The notes beneath the pieces are model-generated. The model was given only the letters and a program-made list of their open reading frames with translations, was not told the origin of the DNA and made no database searches. A stretch of 64,000 nucleotides of DNA. Origin: Nilaparvata lugens (lineage: Eukaryota > Arthropoda > Insecta > Hemiptera > Delphacidae). Both the position numbers and the translations under genes were made by a program. The stretch spans positions 14,382,783-14,446,782 of the forward strand of contig NC_052506.1 in NCBI RefSeq assembly GCF_014356525.2, read 5' to 3'. Below are positions 51,708-62,415 of the stretch, piece after piece (within the stretch, counting starts at the first letter, position 1; every line of letters begins with the position of its first letter).

Positions 51708-52960
51708 TTTTTTTTTTTTTTTTTTTTTTTAAGATTACGTCCTAAAGACTCCAGTCATGGAGTATAAGACAAGTCATGTTATTACATAAAAATTCTAATA
51801 CTAAGTAGTTCAACCTAGTTTAGGTTTGAAAGGAATTCTTGTACACTATAAAAAGCTTTATCAACTAAATATTTTTCCATTTGTTTTTTGAAAATCTTCA
51901 AATCATCATTACTTTTCAAGATTTGAGGTAGTTTGTTATAAAATTTCCTACCAATATAATCTGGTTTTTGTTCAAATAACCTACTATTGTGACCCATTAT
52001 ATGATAATCTGCTCTGTTTTGCGTATTATACTCATGAACATCTGAATTCTGGATCACACCACTCGTTTTCACATGCATTACAACTTCATATACATACAAA
52101 GATGGCACAGTTAATAGACCAAGCTTTTTAAATAAAGGCCTACAAGAGTCTAACCTATTCACTTTCTCTATACATCTGAGTGCCTTCTTTTGAATCTTAA
52201 ACACTCTGTCCATATTTTGTTGAGATGAATTACCCATATTAAAATAGCATACCTAATATGAGATAGTATAAGTCCATGGTAAGCAGTTAACAGTAGTTTT
52301 TATCATTCAGCCTAGCAAGCTGCCGCAGGACAAATACCCCAGATGATATCTTATTACATATCCTCTCAATGTAAGGATGCCATGTTAATTTCCTGTCCAA
52401 TAAAATTCCAAGAACGCTACTTTCTCTTCTTGGTCTAATTCATTTTCCTCTACAAACACATTTATTTCTCTATCCTCTACTGAATTATATTTACTTTTGA
52501 ATTGTAGGAATTGACATTTCTACTATTTATTGTTAATTGCCTTTGCTTCAAGAATTGGACAATTGACTGTACTCCAGTAAAAGCATTTATTTCTAGACTA
52601 TCTAATAAATAATTGTTAAAGATAAGCGATGTGTCATCAGCAAACAACAGAGCTCTGTGATCTTTTAACTCTTTTGGTAATTGGTTCACATACAACAGAA
52701 ACAGTAAGGGACCCAGAATTGAGCCTTGAGGTACTCCAGCCTGGACCTCCAGTTTTTGAGATTTAATTTTCCACCTTGGTAAGCTCAACACACTGGTTTC
52801 TACCTATGAGATATGATTCAAACCATTTTAGTTCTATACCATTCACACCTACAGTTTTTAGTATTTCCAATAATATTCTATGGTTCACACAATCAAAAGC
52901 TTTGGATAAATCAAGAAATATTGCGGCTGCCTTCTCACCTGAATCTATTATATCTATTAG
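51708..52960 (-). pseudogene. LINE, 5'-truncated, with poly(A) tail
   Basis: Minus strand from about 52960: IIDSGEKAAAIFLDLSKAFD (reverse transcriptase motif A), CVNHRILLEIL, VQAGVPQGSILGPLLFLLYV (motif B), then ALLFADDTSLIF (catalytic FADD). The C-terminal domain at 52237-51815 starts MDRVFKIQKKALRCI and has PSLYVYEVVMHVK and FYNKLPQILKSND. It ends in a run of about 22 A (51731-51710 on this strand). Frameshifts separate the parts. The 5' truncation plus A tail is the usual LINE insertion pattern. The family is jockey- or CR1-like. Confidence 0.85.
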
Positions 52961-52975
52961 TCAGAGTAGTCCTCA

Positions 52976-54550
52976 TTACTCAACAACTTCATTGCTGGAA
53001 GAGCACTTGATGCACAGTGTAGCAATATGATTCTTGCAAGTAAACTTCATACATTGTTCACAAGTTATTGTTGTATTGCTTCTTTTAGCTCCTTCACACA
53101 CGTGGCAGCGACCATGTCCTTTGGGCCTTTTAGTTTGTGGTTCATTATCAGCTTGGCTTGGTTCATCAGATAAAGGTATCAGTCTCTTGATGATGTGTTG
53201 AGCATGAAGAGGGAGTGAGGTCAAGCTTCTTCTTCTTTGGAGATGAGGTTTCATCAAAGATGTGGCGAGATTAGACAAAAATATTCTTCTAAACTTGGGT
53301 GAAGTGTCTGGTGAACTGAAATTCAAGAGTATTTGTGAGTTTATCCCAGCCACATTCAACAACGAGAAGAAGCACGCCAATGGCCATTTCCTTGTTCCTC
53401 GAGCTACAGTGTAGTTCCCCCCAAGTTGATCAACGGTATCAACCCCTCCTTTGAACCCCTCCTTGTTGTAGTCCATGATTATTTCTGGTTTGGATGTTTC
53501 TGGATGTAGTTTGTTGTCATCATGAACTGTACTGAGTAGTATGACACACTTATTTTTTTTTGTTGCATATGAGACCAATGTAATATCCTTCTGGAATCCA
53601 AACACTGAACTCCCCACTGCTCTCGACTTGGATGCTTGGAATTCGTCCGGGATCTCTCTTTTATTTTTTTTCATGGTACCAACAAGGGTAATTTTTTTGG
53701 AAAGTAAGTACTTGGCAAGGCGATAACTGGTATACCAGTTATCTGTCATCAAGTTTCTGTTAGAACCTTCATACCTAGAAACAAGCCTTTTTACAATATC
53801 AATGGGGGTGTTGGATGCACTGTAGGGACCTTCAGGTTGAGTTCCGCAGTAAATTTCCAGCTTCAGTGAGTAATATGTTCGGGAATCAACAATTGCAAAA
53901 ACTTTTATCCCATATTTGGCGGGCTTGTTCGGGATGTACTGTATAAAAGAACATCATCCACAAAAGGGCTCAAGTTTTTCATCAATTGTCAGTTAATCTC
54001 CTGGAGTGTAGTATTCTTGAATATTATAATTGAAAGAGTCTATAAATTCGTGAATTATTGCCAACTTGTCATTCTTTTTTTTGTTCATCTCTAGTAGATT
54101 TTTCATCAAATCTGATGGCTGCTGTCAAATTTTTAAATCTCCTCATGCCCATGACACCCTGTAATATTTCAAGTCCTGTCCCATCTTTTGCCCATGCTTC
54201 CTCAAGATTTATTTTAGACATTTTTTTCAACCTAACAAATACAATACACCTATGTAAGCCAGCATTTCTTCTCTGTTGGTGTCAATCAGTTGTCTTTTCG
54301 AACTCTCTTTTTGATCCAGGTTAGCCATATCCCTAGTCCTCTGCATGTAACTGTTGGTGTGTTTCACAATAACATCGATCATGTTTTGGTTGATTATTTT
54401 AGAAAAAGCAGAAAATTCATCTTTGACATCATGACAATTTTTTGTAGAAGGAAGTATCATTCTAACTACATTTTTACGAGGAGTTCTTGAAAACTTGCTC
54501 TTGATGGGCGTTTTTTTCCATTTGTGAGTCTCACTAACTTCTTTCATCAC
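52976..54550 (-). pseudogene. PiggyBac transposase copy 4
   Basis: The longest surviving piggyBac copy. From the N-terminal side: KWKKTPIKSKFSRTPRKNVV and LAYIGVLYLLG, a stop at about 54228, SKINLEEAWAKDGTG, a one-base shift in an A-run near 54080, LTIDEKLEPF (first Asp) between two stops near 53995 and 53955, IPNKPAKYGIKVFAIVD, MMTDNWYTSYRLA (second Asp), GGVDTVDQLGGNY (third Asp), and the C-terminal Cys-rich finger CHVCEGAKRSNTTITCEQC with FTCKNHIATLCIKC, which targets DNA ends in this family. The acidic N-terminus is missing; the frame begins where an IS630/Tc1-like element ends. Confidence 0.88.
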
Positions 54551-55704
54551 TTTTTTATTAATTTTTTTCTTTTTATAAATAGTTTTAATGAAGAAATCAG
54601 AGTTACTTTGGGGACTGGCATTCTATGAATTTCACAAAGTTGCAACAACTCCGCTTTTGACATGCATTCTTCGAACTGTATGCTATGCTCACTAAGCCAT
54701 ACCTTAATTTCTTGTTTGTTGTTTGCAATTGTTGGAACCTTATCCAATATCTTTGAATGATATGGGGTGTTGTCCATAATAATAGTGGAAGGCCTAGAAA
54801 GGTTGGGTAAAAGGGCTTCACTAAACCATTTTGAAAAAGTTTCATGATTCATTTCTTCATGGTAATCGGTTGTTTTTTTTTTGAAGAAAACAATAAACAA
54901 CAATTGGGAAGAAATCCTTCAGACGTACCAGCATGAAGTAAAATAAGCCTACCACCTTTGCCAATAGGAGCAGCAAAATGTTCCTTCACTTGTGTGGTCA
55001 GTCCATCCTCTAGCAAGTGTGTGGCCAGTATTTACCCATGTTTCATCCAACCACACTATTTCATCAAAATTTAAGTCCTTCACCTCCCGAAGAAACCGAC
55101 TACGCCAAGCTACAATGTCGTTGCGCTCCAGTAGAAGTTTTCGTTGATTTAAACGTTTGTACTCAAACCCCAATGCATGAAGTACTATTTTCAGTGAAGA
55201 GTGGCTTCCCTTAAATAGATCTGAGTCTTTCAGAGAAATCAACAGTTTGTTAATTGTAGGATGAACTTTCCTATCCATATAATCATACACGTGACGTCAG
55301 ATTGCTTCCTGTTGAAAACCATCAATTTCAGTTACACGTTTTCGGCCCCTTCTCTTCTTACCTGGTGTTTCCAATGTTGTCTCAGTATTAGGAGTCTCAT
55401 TAATTTGCTTCTCCTTTTCCTTACAAATAGAATTTACAGTACTTCTACTTATGCCTAACGCAGCTACAGTTCTGTCTAATACTCTTTCAACTGGTATACC
55501 CCCATTTTCCTTTTCATGCTGGAAAAAATGTCTCACTTTCACTACAAGTTCACGTGTTTGACTTCGTAGAGCAGTTCCTTGGCTGATTTTAGAATAAGGA
55601 GGTGTTTTAGCTGGCTGAACACTAGAGTGACCTCTCTTTCTCCTAGCTTCTCCACTTTCCATCATGGATAAATAAATTGAATACACAATTAAATGATTGT
55701 ACAC
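54551..55704 (-). pseudogene. IS630/Tc1-mariner-like transposase
   Basis: Starts within MMESGEARRKRGHSS (the frame opens at 55704). The helix-turn-helix part has ERVLDRTVAALGISRSTVNS, followed by a basic GKKRRGRKR. The DDE domain has FDEIVWLDETWVNTGHT (first Asp), YHEEMNHETFSKWFSEALLP, STIIMDNTPYHSKIL (second Asp) and MSKAELLQL near the third acidic residue. Defects: an in-frame TGA near 55292 and two compensating one-base shifts near 54970 and 54900, the latter in an A-run. This group is widespread in Hemiptera. No terminal repeat was identified. Confidence 0.82.
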
Positions 55705-56028
55705 TTTAAAAATTTTAGTTGTAACTTATATTTAAAAAAACACACTCATGCACACTGTACAATCAAAAGACACACTCACAACTCTATAAATCTAATAATA
55801 GTGATTATTCTACGCAGAACACTGACCATACGCAAGACAAACGCAGAGCAAACCTTCTCTGGTGAAGTTATGGTTCAGAATGCACGTGTGCGATACTGTG
55901 CGTGTGGGTGAAACAATCTGGCATCTATGCCTGTTGCCATGACTACCGCGTGGTTCTATTCCCGTTCGAATTGGCTGAACTGGTTTGTCAGCTCCCACCA
56001 ACGTTAGTTCGCCCCTCCAGGCGAAGTA
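55705..56028. other. Spacer before the pogo element
   Basis: A slightly GC-richer stretch with repeated CACACTCA words and no coding domain. It ends at TA (56027-56028), the pogo target duplication. Confidence 0.4.
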
Positions 56029-56587
56029 GGGGAAGGTGCTGTACCTAGGGACAGTTTCTAGTTTTTATTTTTTTAAATATAACCTTTTATAAATTTCAAC
56101 CAACTTTGAATGTCTATATTCAAAAGGAATCCTTCTGTATAGCATTAAAAATTATAAAGACTTTAACTTGTCCGGGAAATGTTTAAAAAAATTTGAATTT
56201 GGTCCGCTTGATGTACCTGGGGACAACCTTAGATGTACCTAGGGACAGGTATTAAATGGTATATAAAAACCACTTTACACAATAAAAAATTAATCTTTAT
56301 TAGTACAAAGAGTAAAATAAACATATATAAGTCGATAAAATGAGCTGGCATACATTTTCCCTCTGTGAGCTATCAAACTAACCAACATTGTACCCTGAAA
56401 AGGAACAGAAAATTAAGTTGATTTTGCAGCCTTGCTGTTCCCCCGTGAGAATGAGGATCTGGAAGTTTTAGTTTTATGTCTTTTGCACTAACATCAAAAA
56501 TGTCTGAGCTCTTGGCTTTGAACTTATCAGAGTCTAGGCATTTCACTAAATAGGTTGCAGAGAATGTTTCGTTGTCTAGCCTTTCAG

Positions 56588-57584
56588 TTATGTTAGCAAT
56601 GAAATGCTTTGTGTTTTTTTCCCTTCAAGTTCTACCAGAACATAATCTCCATTTTTTAACTCTTCAAGATTGAGTTTCTTTTCAAGTTCTTTTGCTTCAG
56701 GATAATCTTCATCGGACAACTCAAACATATCATCAGGGTTTTCATTCTTTTCATCATCAAAATTTGGCAAATCTTCATCACTTGAGTCTTTTCCCTTCTT
56801 AAACATCTTTTTTAAGTTTAAACGTACCTTGTTTATTTTCTCTCTTTGTAGCTTATTCATTTTCTCTCTTTTTAGCCTCAAGACATTCTCTGCATTGTGA
56901 TCTGTTATTTTTTCAATCCCTTTCTTTGTTTCCCCTCCATCTTTATCTTTTTCATATTTTCAATTTCGTCTTTTTCTGGGGTGTCCATCATGATTTTAGA
57001 TTTTCCCTTAGGCCTACATTTGGTATTGCCTTGACTTTTGCGAGCCTCTGCCTTTGGGAAAGGCCTTAACATTTCTGGGGTAATAATATGGCTGGGAGTT
57101 GAAGCTGGCACTTTGGGGGATGTCGATGGATCTTCCTGCTGCACATCAGATGAGGTCGATGGTTGCACATCAGATGAGGTCGATGGTTGCTGTGATTCTG
57201 ATGGCAGGTCTACCTGACGGTCCTGAAGACAAGGGCTAGAGGTAGGAGCAGGACGATCTGTCACATTAGCTGGCAGAAACTCGTGGTCTTTAAAAATATC
57301 TTGATCTAGAGGGGAAATGCCAGTAACTTTAAATCCCTCAATTATGTTGGACGGTGTAAAAGCTTTGATGTAGACTTTTCCAGCAATTTCAGCTACATCG
57401 TAGATTGTTAGTGGTTTCCCTTGGTTGCCAGGTGAAGTCATCCAGTCAGTAATAGCCTTATGGTAATACATTTTAAATGGACCAAAGACTGTGTGGTCTA
57501 GAGGTTGAATTTTGTGAGAGGTGTGGGGATAGAAAGTGACCATATGCACACCAACTTTCTTAGCTAGCCCTTGGTTACTACAAA
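56588..57584 (-). pseudogene. Pogo transposase, C-terminal part
   Basis: Minus strand, beginning just inside the piggyBac insertion point (CTAG at about 57584): KKVGVHMVTFYPHTSHKIQP LD and VFGPFKMYYHKAITDWM, the classical DDE_1 end around the third catalytic residue, followed by AFTPSNIIEGFKVTGISPLD. A long Ser/Thr/Pro linker (PSTSSDVQPSTSSDVQ) and a Lys-rich and acidic tail (SSDEDLPNFDDEKNENPDD) complete it after a frame change near 56900. The joined order fits one gene split by the insertion. Confidence 0.82.
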
Positions 57585-58610
57585 GTGCAATATGCCCTTA
57601 ACTACTACATGAGGTCTCAGAGACCGCATTTTTAAAAATTCATAAAATACTCAAGTATCAACAGTTTAATGATTCTAAAACTAACTATGCATTCTACAAC
57701 TCTTTTAAAATTATGATAACACTTGGCCCACTCAATTAATCACTTTTTTAATATATAAAAATAATAATATTTAAACCACCTCTTAAAAAGTATGATCCAG
57801 AAAAAAATTTTTTTTTTTATTCTTCTCTCAACTTTTATTGTACTATGATTTTAAAATGATCAAAATATATGTAAATAATAAGAAAAATTACTGTGGACCT
57901 CATTGCTCTTCATACAACCTTATTTTTAAACCTCAAACTCTGCATAACATTTTTGGTTTTACAAAGGAAAAATAATAGGCTATAATTTTTATAATGATTT
58001 ATTATGATTCATAAACTGATATAGTACTTCTAAATAATATTGTGCCAACATAATATTATTATTGCAAACTTACAAGTTATCAGAATTTCGTATTTCCCAA
58101 CAGATATTGATGGAGTACTAGTCCCTATCTGCTTTACACTTCACACAAAGTTTCTTTGCACATTGCAAGCATATTGGCTTGTTGCAAATGCAGCATGGAT
58201 ATCTTGTTTTCCTTTTCAGGCGAGGTGGGCAGGTGTGGCATGTTAATTTATCTTTGAAAAACTCTTCTTGTTGTCCTGGTACCGGTAGTGGATCCTGGAT
58301 TTGAAGTATACGTTTGATGGCGAGCTTCATCTCTTCTGTTACATGATGTCCTCTATCCAGTCTTTTTTGTAGTAATGGAGAAACAAGTGATTTGGCCAGA
58401 ACCTTCATGAACTCCAATCTGTTCATGTCAGGAGTATTTTTGTAGGCTTTGTAGAGGACGAATGCATTGACCCCAGCTGATATATTCAACAGTGCAAAAA
58501 AAATGGCCATTGGCCACCTTCGTGACCGCCTTTGTGTTGAGTAATTAGAGCACATCTGATCAACCGTGTCAACACCTCCCTTTGTTCTGTTGTACTCTGC
58601 AATAATCTGG
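57585..58610 (-). mobile_element. PiggyBac copy 5, C-terminal half
   Basis: Begins at the left with CCCTTGGTTACTACAA next to CTAG, then CCCTTAACTACTACATGAGG and TCTCAGAGACCGC (57597-57620). It carries an AT-rich 3' region and the C-terminal coding half (58118-58610). At about 58611 it abuts the pogo middle segment, which lies on the opposite strand. Confidence 0.75.
58118..58610 (-). pseudogene. PiggyBac transposase copy 5, C-terminal domain
   Basis: Minus strand: IIAEYNRTKGGVDTVDQMCS (third catalytic Asp), NYSTQRRSRRWPMAIFFALL, a helical region, then the Cys-rich finger LTCHTCPPRLKRKTRYPCCI CNKPICLQCAKKLCVKC and the stop. Residues upstream of IIAEY in this frame are antisense pogo sequence, so the coding piece really begins at about 58610. 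Confidence 0.85.
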
Positions 58611-58611
58611 T

Positions 58612-58789
58612 GGAGCACCACCAGGCTCAATTGGAGCAGCAGCACCATCAGGTTGGTCCAATGAGAACATTTTAAACCAATATTTTGAACATTTTGTGAA
58701 GCACACCAAGCCAACCATTGAGAGCCCAGTTATTTTGCTGCTAGACAACCATGAGAGCCACGTTTCTGTGAGAGCAATCACTCTAGCCC
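58612..58789 (+). pseudogene. Pogo transposase, middle part (inverted)
   Basis: Plus strand: GAPPGSIGAAAPSGWSNENI, NQYFEHFVKHTKPTIESPVI and LLLDNHESHVSVRAITLA. This is the DDE_1 core (PSGWxxxxxFxxxxxHFxxxxKP, then LLLDNHESH with the second catalytic Asp). It lies on the opposite strand from the other two pogo pieces, and its end (ACTCTAG, 58780-58786) continues into the C-terminal part if the piggyBac and one CTAG are discounted. Confidence 0.85.
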
Positions 58790-60382
58790 TTAATTACTAC
58801 AAGCGGTCTCTCAGACCGCGAGGGAAATTTCAACCTACAGAATTCCCTAACCGGCCATCCTGATTCTCCCTCACTCCAGCTACCTTCTTGTCTACCCACC
58901 CCCTGTTCAGTTGACAATAAGTCACCATTCAGTTCAGCCATCGTGTCGAGATATTTTTGAATCGCGGTCTGAGAGACGTGTTGTAGTGAATCCGTTACTT
59001 TTGCTGCGGTCTATGAGACGTATTGTAGTGGTACTGTTACTATTGCTGCTGTCTCTATTAGCGGACTTACACATTTTTATGATGGACACTTCCATACCTT
59101 ACGTTTTGTAGTTTTAACATGTGATTGTTTCTAATTATTTTCCATACAGTTATATCAAACTTTCAAGTTTTTATGATGGAAACTTCTCGTGGGAAACGAA
59201 AGAGGAGCGCTTCCAAAGACCAGGAAGCTGTGAACCCTACCGAATTAGAAGACATTTTGATTGACATTTTAGACGAGGACATAGACAAGGAGGACATTGA
59301 TGACAGTGACCATGACCCTGACTACTTGGAGGGAAGTGATCATGCTACAGACACAGATCAAAGTGACTCAGAAAATAATGACCTGACAGCCAATACCAGT
59401 ACTTCTTCAGCTTCTAATGAAAATTTAGTGGGGGGTGACATTCCAACTGACGATGGCAACAACTTGCAGTGAGGAAGAAATCTCTTCTATTTTGGGCGTA
59501 GAACGAAAGAAATGATTAAAAACAATGTCTCAGGATTCAAATGGAAGAAAGAATTCCCCAATCAAGCTGTTCGAACTAGGCGAGAGAATATTGTCACACA
59601 ATTACCAGGTTTGAAGGCCCATGCTTCAAATCTGGGAGACAACCCTGAAGTTATAGATGTATGGAAACTACTTTTCACACAGGATATATTGATGAGATAT
59701 TGTTATGGACCAATAAAAAAATTGCATCAATAAGACCACGCTACAAAAATCCACTTCATTCATTCATGATGCTGATTATACAGAATTGTATGGATTTATT
59801 GGACTACTTATCTACAGTGCAGTATTCAAGAGTGGAATGAATCAGTTGATAGTATATTTGCAACTGATGGAACCGGCCGGGAACTTTTTCGTTGTACCAT
59901 GTCAAAAGAAAGGTTCCTATTTCTTTTGCATGCACTCAGATTCGACAACCCAGATGACCGAGATGATAGAAAGAAAGATGTGAAAGAGGCTGCAATTTCT
60001 AATATTTTTTTATAAATTCATTGAGAACAGCCAGCTATGCTACACAGTGGGGACATCCTGTTGTGTCGATGAAATGCTGGTCCCCTTCAGAGGTAGGTGC
60101 TCCTTCAAAATGTACCTACCAAACAAACCGGCAAAATATGGGCTGAAAATTCAATGCCTCACAGATGCGAAAACGAATTACCTCTACAGTGCCTATTTAT
60201 ATACTGGTAAAGGGAGTGATGGTAGAGGCCTATCAGATCAAGATCAAAAACTACTGAAACCTACTCAAGCTGTAATACGATTAACTGAATCAATAGAAGG
60301 AACCAACAGAAATATAACCGCTGACAATTGGTATAGCTCAATAGAGCTTGTTGAAGAGTTACATAGGAGAGGAATGACTTGC
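58787..60382 (+). mobile_element. PiggyBac copy 5, N-terminal half (inverted)
   Basis: Starts CCCTTAATTACTACAAGCGG with TCTCTCAGACCGCGAG, the partner of the end repeat at 57585-57620. Subterminal copies of GCGGTCTGAGAGAC and TTGTAGTG follow near 58965-59030. The coding half reads on the plus strand to 60382, where it meets the pogo N-terminus. Confidence 0.75.
59173..60382 (+). pseudogene. PiggyBac transposase copy 5, N-terminal and core part
   Basis: From ATG 59173 (MMETSRGKRKRSASKDQEAV): an acidic N-terminus (DIDKEDIDDSDHDPDYLEGS), FKWKKEFPNQAVRTRRENIV, YGFIGLLIYSAVFKSG, then TSCCVDEMLVPFRGRCSFKM (first catalytic Asp), YLPNKPAKYGLKIQCLTDAK, YLYTGKGSDGRGLSDQDQKL and NRNITADNWYSSIELVEEL (second Asp). 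Frame changes occur near 59475, 59730, 59860 and 60010. It stops at GMT, where the sequence becomes antisense pogo. About 70 residues expected before the C-terminal half are absent. Confidence 0.85.
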
Positions 60383-60520
60383 TAGCGCTGACTTGGAGAT
60401 CCCGTACTTGTCAGCAGCCCCACGAACAGAATAATGGTTCTCCACAACATCTTTTACAGCAGAGATGAAGGCTGCATTACTTGGCTGCTCTCTTTTCTTT
60501 TTTTCTTTGCTCCGTGGCAT
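60383..60520 (-). pseudogene. Pogo transposase, N-terminal helix-turn-helix
   Basis: Minus strand from ATG 60520: MPRSKEKKKREQPSNAAFIS, AVKDVVENHYSVRGAADKYG and ISKSALA, the psq-type DNA-binding domain that starts pogo and jerky-like transposases. It lies about 470 bases inside the right terminal repeat, a normal leader length. About 200 residues between this domain and GAPPGS in the middle part are missing. Confidence 0.8.
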
Positions 60521-60992
60521 TTTTAAGAGACCCTGGTTTCTGAAATGAAAAAGTTTGTTACATGATGTACCTAGGGACACCAGCCTTTGGTGTCCCTAGG
60601 TACATCATAATACTGTCCCCAGGTACATCAGGGTGCATATCTCTTTTATTTATGAAAAAGAACCATTTTAGGTTAGGATTTTGTCAGATATAATAATGCC
60701 TAAAAGAAGCTCTTAAAATATACTATTAAGTGTGTACTTACTTTGATTGATGAAAATACGTGGTCAGCAGTAAAAAAATCCTTCAACTGAGGAGAAAAAT
60801 TTACTTTTAGAGCAAAAAGTAAAAATATTAAAATAACTTCTAACCAGTGGTTTAGGCTGACTGGAATGGAGGGAAAGAAAGAAACAAAAAATGCAGTGTT
60901 GCCACTATAGGAAATCAAATTTACCCATTTTATAAAAAGAAATACTACTACTGTCCCTAGGTACATCTGTCCCTAGGTACAACACCTTCCCC

Positions 60993-61499
60993 TATGAAGT
61001 AGTTTTAAACAAACTATAGCAAGAGCGTGCTGTCAACTGGACTTGCTCAATCTATTGAGTGGCTTGAAGAAGGCATGGAAGGAGGGTAATTGGTGGGGAG
61101 AAGGTCTGATGATGCAGTAGTGTGCCTACACACTAACAATGAAATCGTCTGTGCACTGTATGCATACACCCATCACTTGAAGGGTTAAAATTTCATAAAG
61201 TTTTCTTTAAAGCTCTAGAAGTGTTTGAAAATAATAATTATTTACTTATTATCTCTCTAGATTTTGTACAATGAAATAATCGACCAACTGTAGAAAGGCG
61301 AGAAACCCCAGTAGTCGATTAACCATTACAACATAATTGATTATGCGATTAATCGATCCCATCTAACATTGATTATTCCGATTGATTGATTAATCGATAC
61401 CCAAACCCATCCCTACACTTTAGTGTTACTCCTAGAAGATAAACAGCAACGCTCTGCTGGGGTACACTCAAATCGGCCAACTCATTAAAGTTTCTGGCT
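60993..61499. other. Spacer with a piggyBac-like terminus
   Basis: No gene. In minus orientation TTAA (61188-61185) is followed by CCCTTCAAGTGATGGGTGTA and TGCATACAGTGCACAG, a plausible piggyBac end whose body would lie to the left. Its partner end was not found. Confidence 0.4.
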
Positions 61500-62400
61500 A
61501 CAAAATGCAAAATTAGTGACAGGGTCTTTCAATAGATATACTGATTCAATAAATTTTGGATCTTTTGGATTAATGATTGATGTTTTTTGTAATGAGTTTG
61601 TCAAGGGCTGTGCGGTTTTTGCAAATCCTTGAATCATTTTTCGATAATATCCTGCTAAACCAAAAAATGTTTTATCTGTTTTGTAGTCTGTGGAATTGGA
61701 AATTCTTTGATTGCTTTCACTTTTTCTGGGTTAGGCTGAATACCTTTTTCTGAAACGATGTGACCTAAATACAGGAGTTCTTTTTTGAAAAATTCAGTTT
61801 TGTCCAATTGTATTTTCAGTTAATATTGTTTTAGTTTTTAAAATATGACTTTCAATTGTTTCATATGTTCTATCAAAGAATCAGAAAATATTATAATATC
61901 ATCCAAGTATACTAGCACATTTGGAAGGTCACAAAAAATCAAGTTCATTGCTTTCTGAAAATTGCTAGGAGCATTTTTCAAACCAAATGGCATTATTACA
62001 AATTCATAATGACCATTTTCAGTACTAAATGCAGTTCTAGGGATTGATTCCGGATCAAGTTCGATTTGATGAAAACCGGAAACTAAGTCTAAAGCCGAAA
62101 AGTAGGTTGCTCTACCTATTTTGGAAAATAAATCTTCGATGTTCGGAAGAGGGTAGTAGTCAGATTTGTTTTTTTCATTCAACTTTCTGAAATCAAGGAC
62201 GTCTCACTTTACGTTTTCCCGAACCCGAAGCGTCTGGTTTCTTAGGAGCCACCCATAATGGAGAATTGTAGGGCGAACTAGAGGGCCTAATAATTTTTTG
62301 TTCTAGTAACTTGTCAATTTCCCTACTTATGTCTTCTCTAAATGCGATTGGATACCTATAATTTCTTGAATATACTGGTTCTTCGCCAGTAGTCACAATT
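61500..62400 (-). pseudogene. pol: Second gypsy-type element: reverse transcriptase
   Basis: Minus strand: PVYSRNYRYPIAFREDISRE and PYNSPLWVAPKKPD (62193-62396), a frameshift near 62195, then YYPLPNIEDLFSKIGRATYF, SALDLVSGFHQIELD (first catalytic Asp), FGLKNAPSNFQKAMN and LVYLDDIIIFSDS (catalytic YLDD; 61838-62182). It continues in another frame with FFGLAGYYRKMIQGFAK down to about 61500. The FxALDLxSGFHQI style is that of gypsy/17.6-like elements and differs from the element at 20-27 kb. RNase H and integrase are not present to the left. Confidence 0.88.
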
Positions 62401-62415
62401 GTATGCTTTAATAGA

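Larger units (their letters stand above)
56029..60992 (-). mobile_element. Pogo/Tigger-type element containing a piggyBac
   Basis: Terminal inverted repeats GGGGAAGGTGYTGTACCTAG begin at 56029 and end at 60992, flanked by TA (56027-56028, 60993-60994). The subterminal word TGTACCTAGGGACA recurs on both sides (near 56040, 56213, 56237, 60565, 60590, 60965). Transposase pieces are all of one pogo type: N-terminus (60520-60383, minus), middle (58612-58789, plus) and C-terminus (57584-56588, minus). Between them sits a piggyBac element in two opposing halves. Total 4964 bp. Confidence 0.82.

Noticed and set aside
58790..58793. TTAA at 58790 and 57598 as the true piggyBac target duplication
   Set aside because: Joining pogo at these TTAA sites leaves about 15 extra residues and the wrong frame, whereas joining at CTAG restores the DDE_1 spacing exactly.
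60700..60966. 88-codon hydrophobic minus-strand frame
   Set aside because: It falls in the pogo 5' leader and terminal repeat. The hydrophobic look comes from T-rich sequence.
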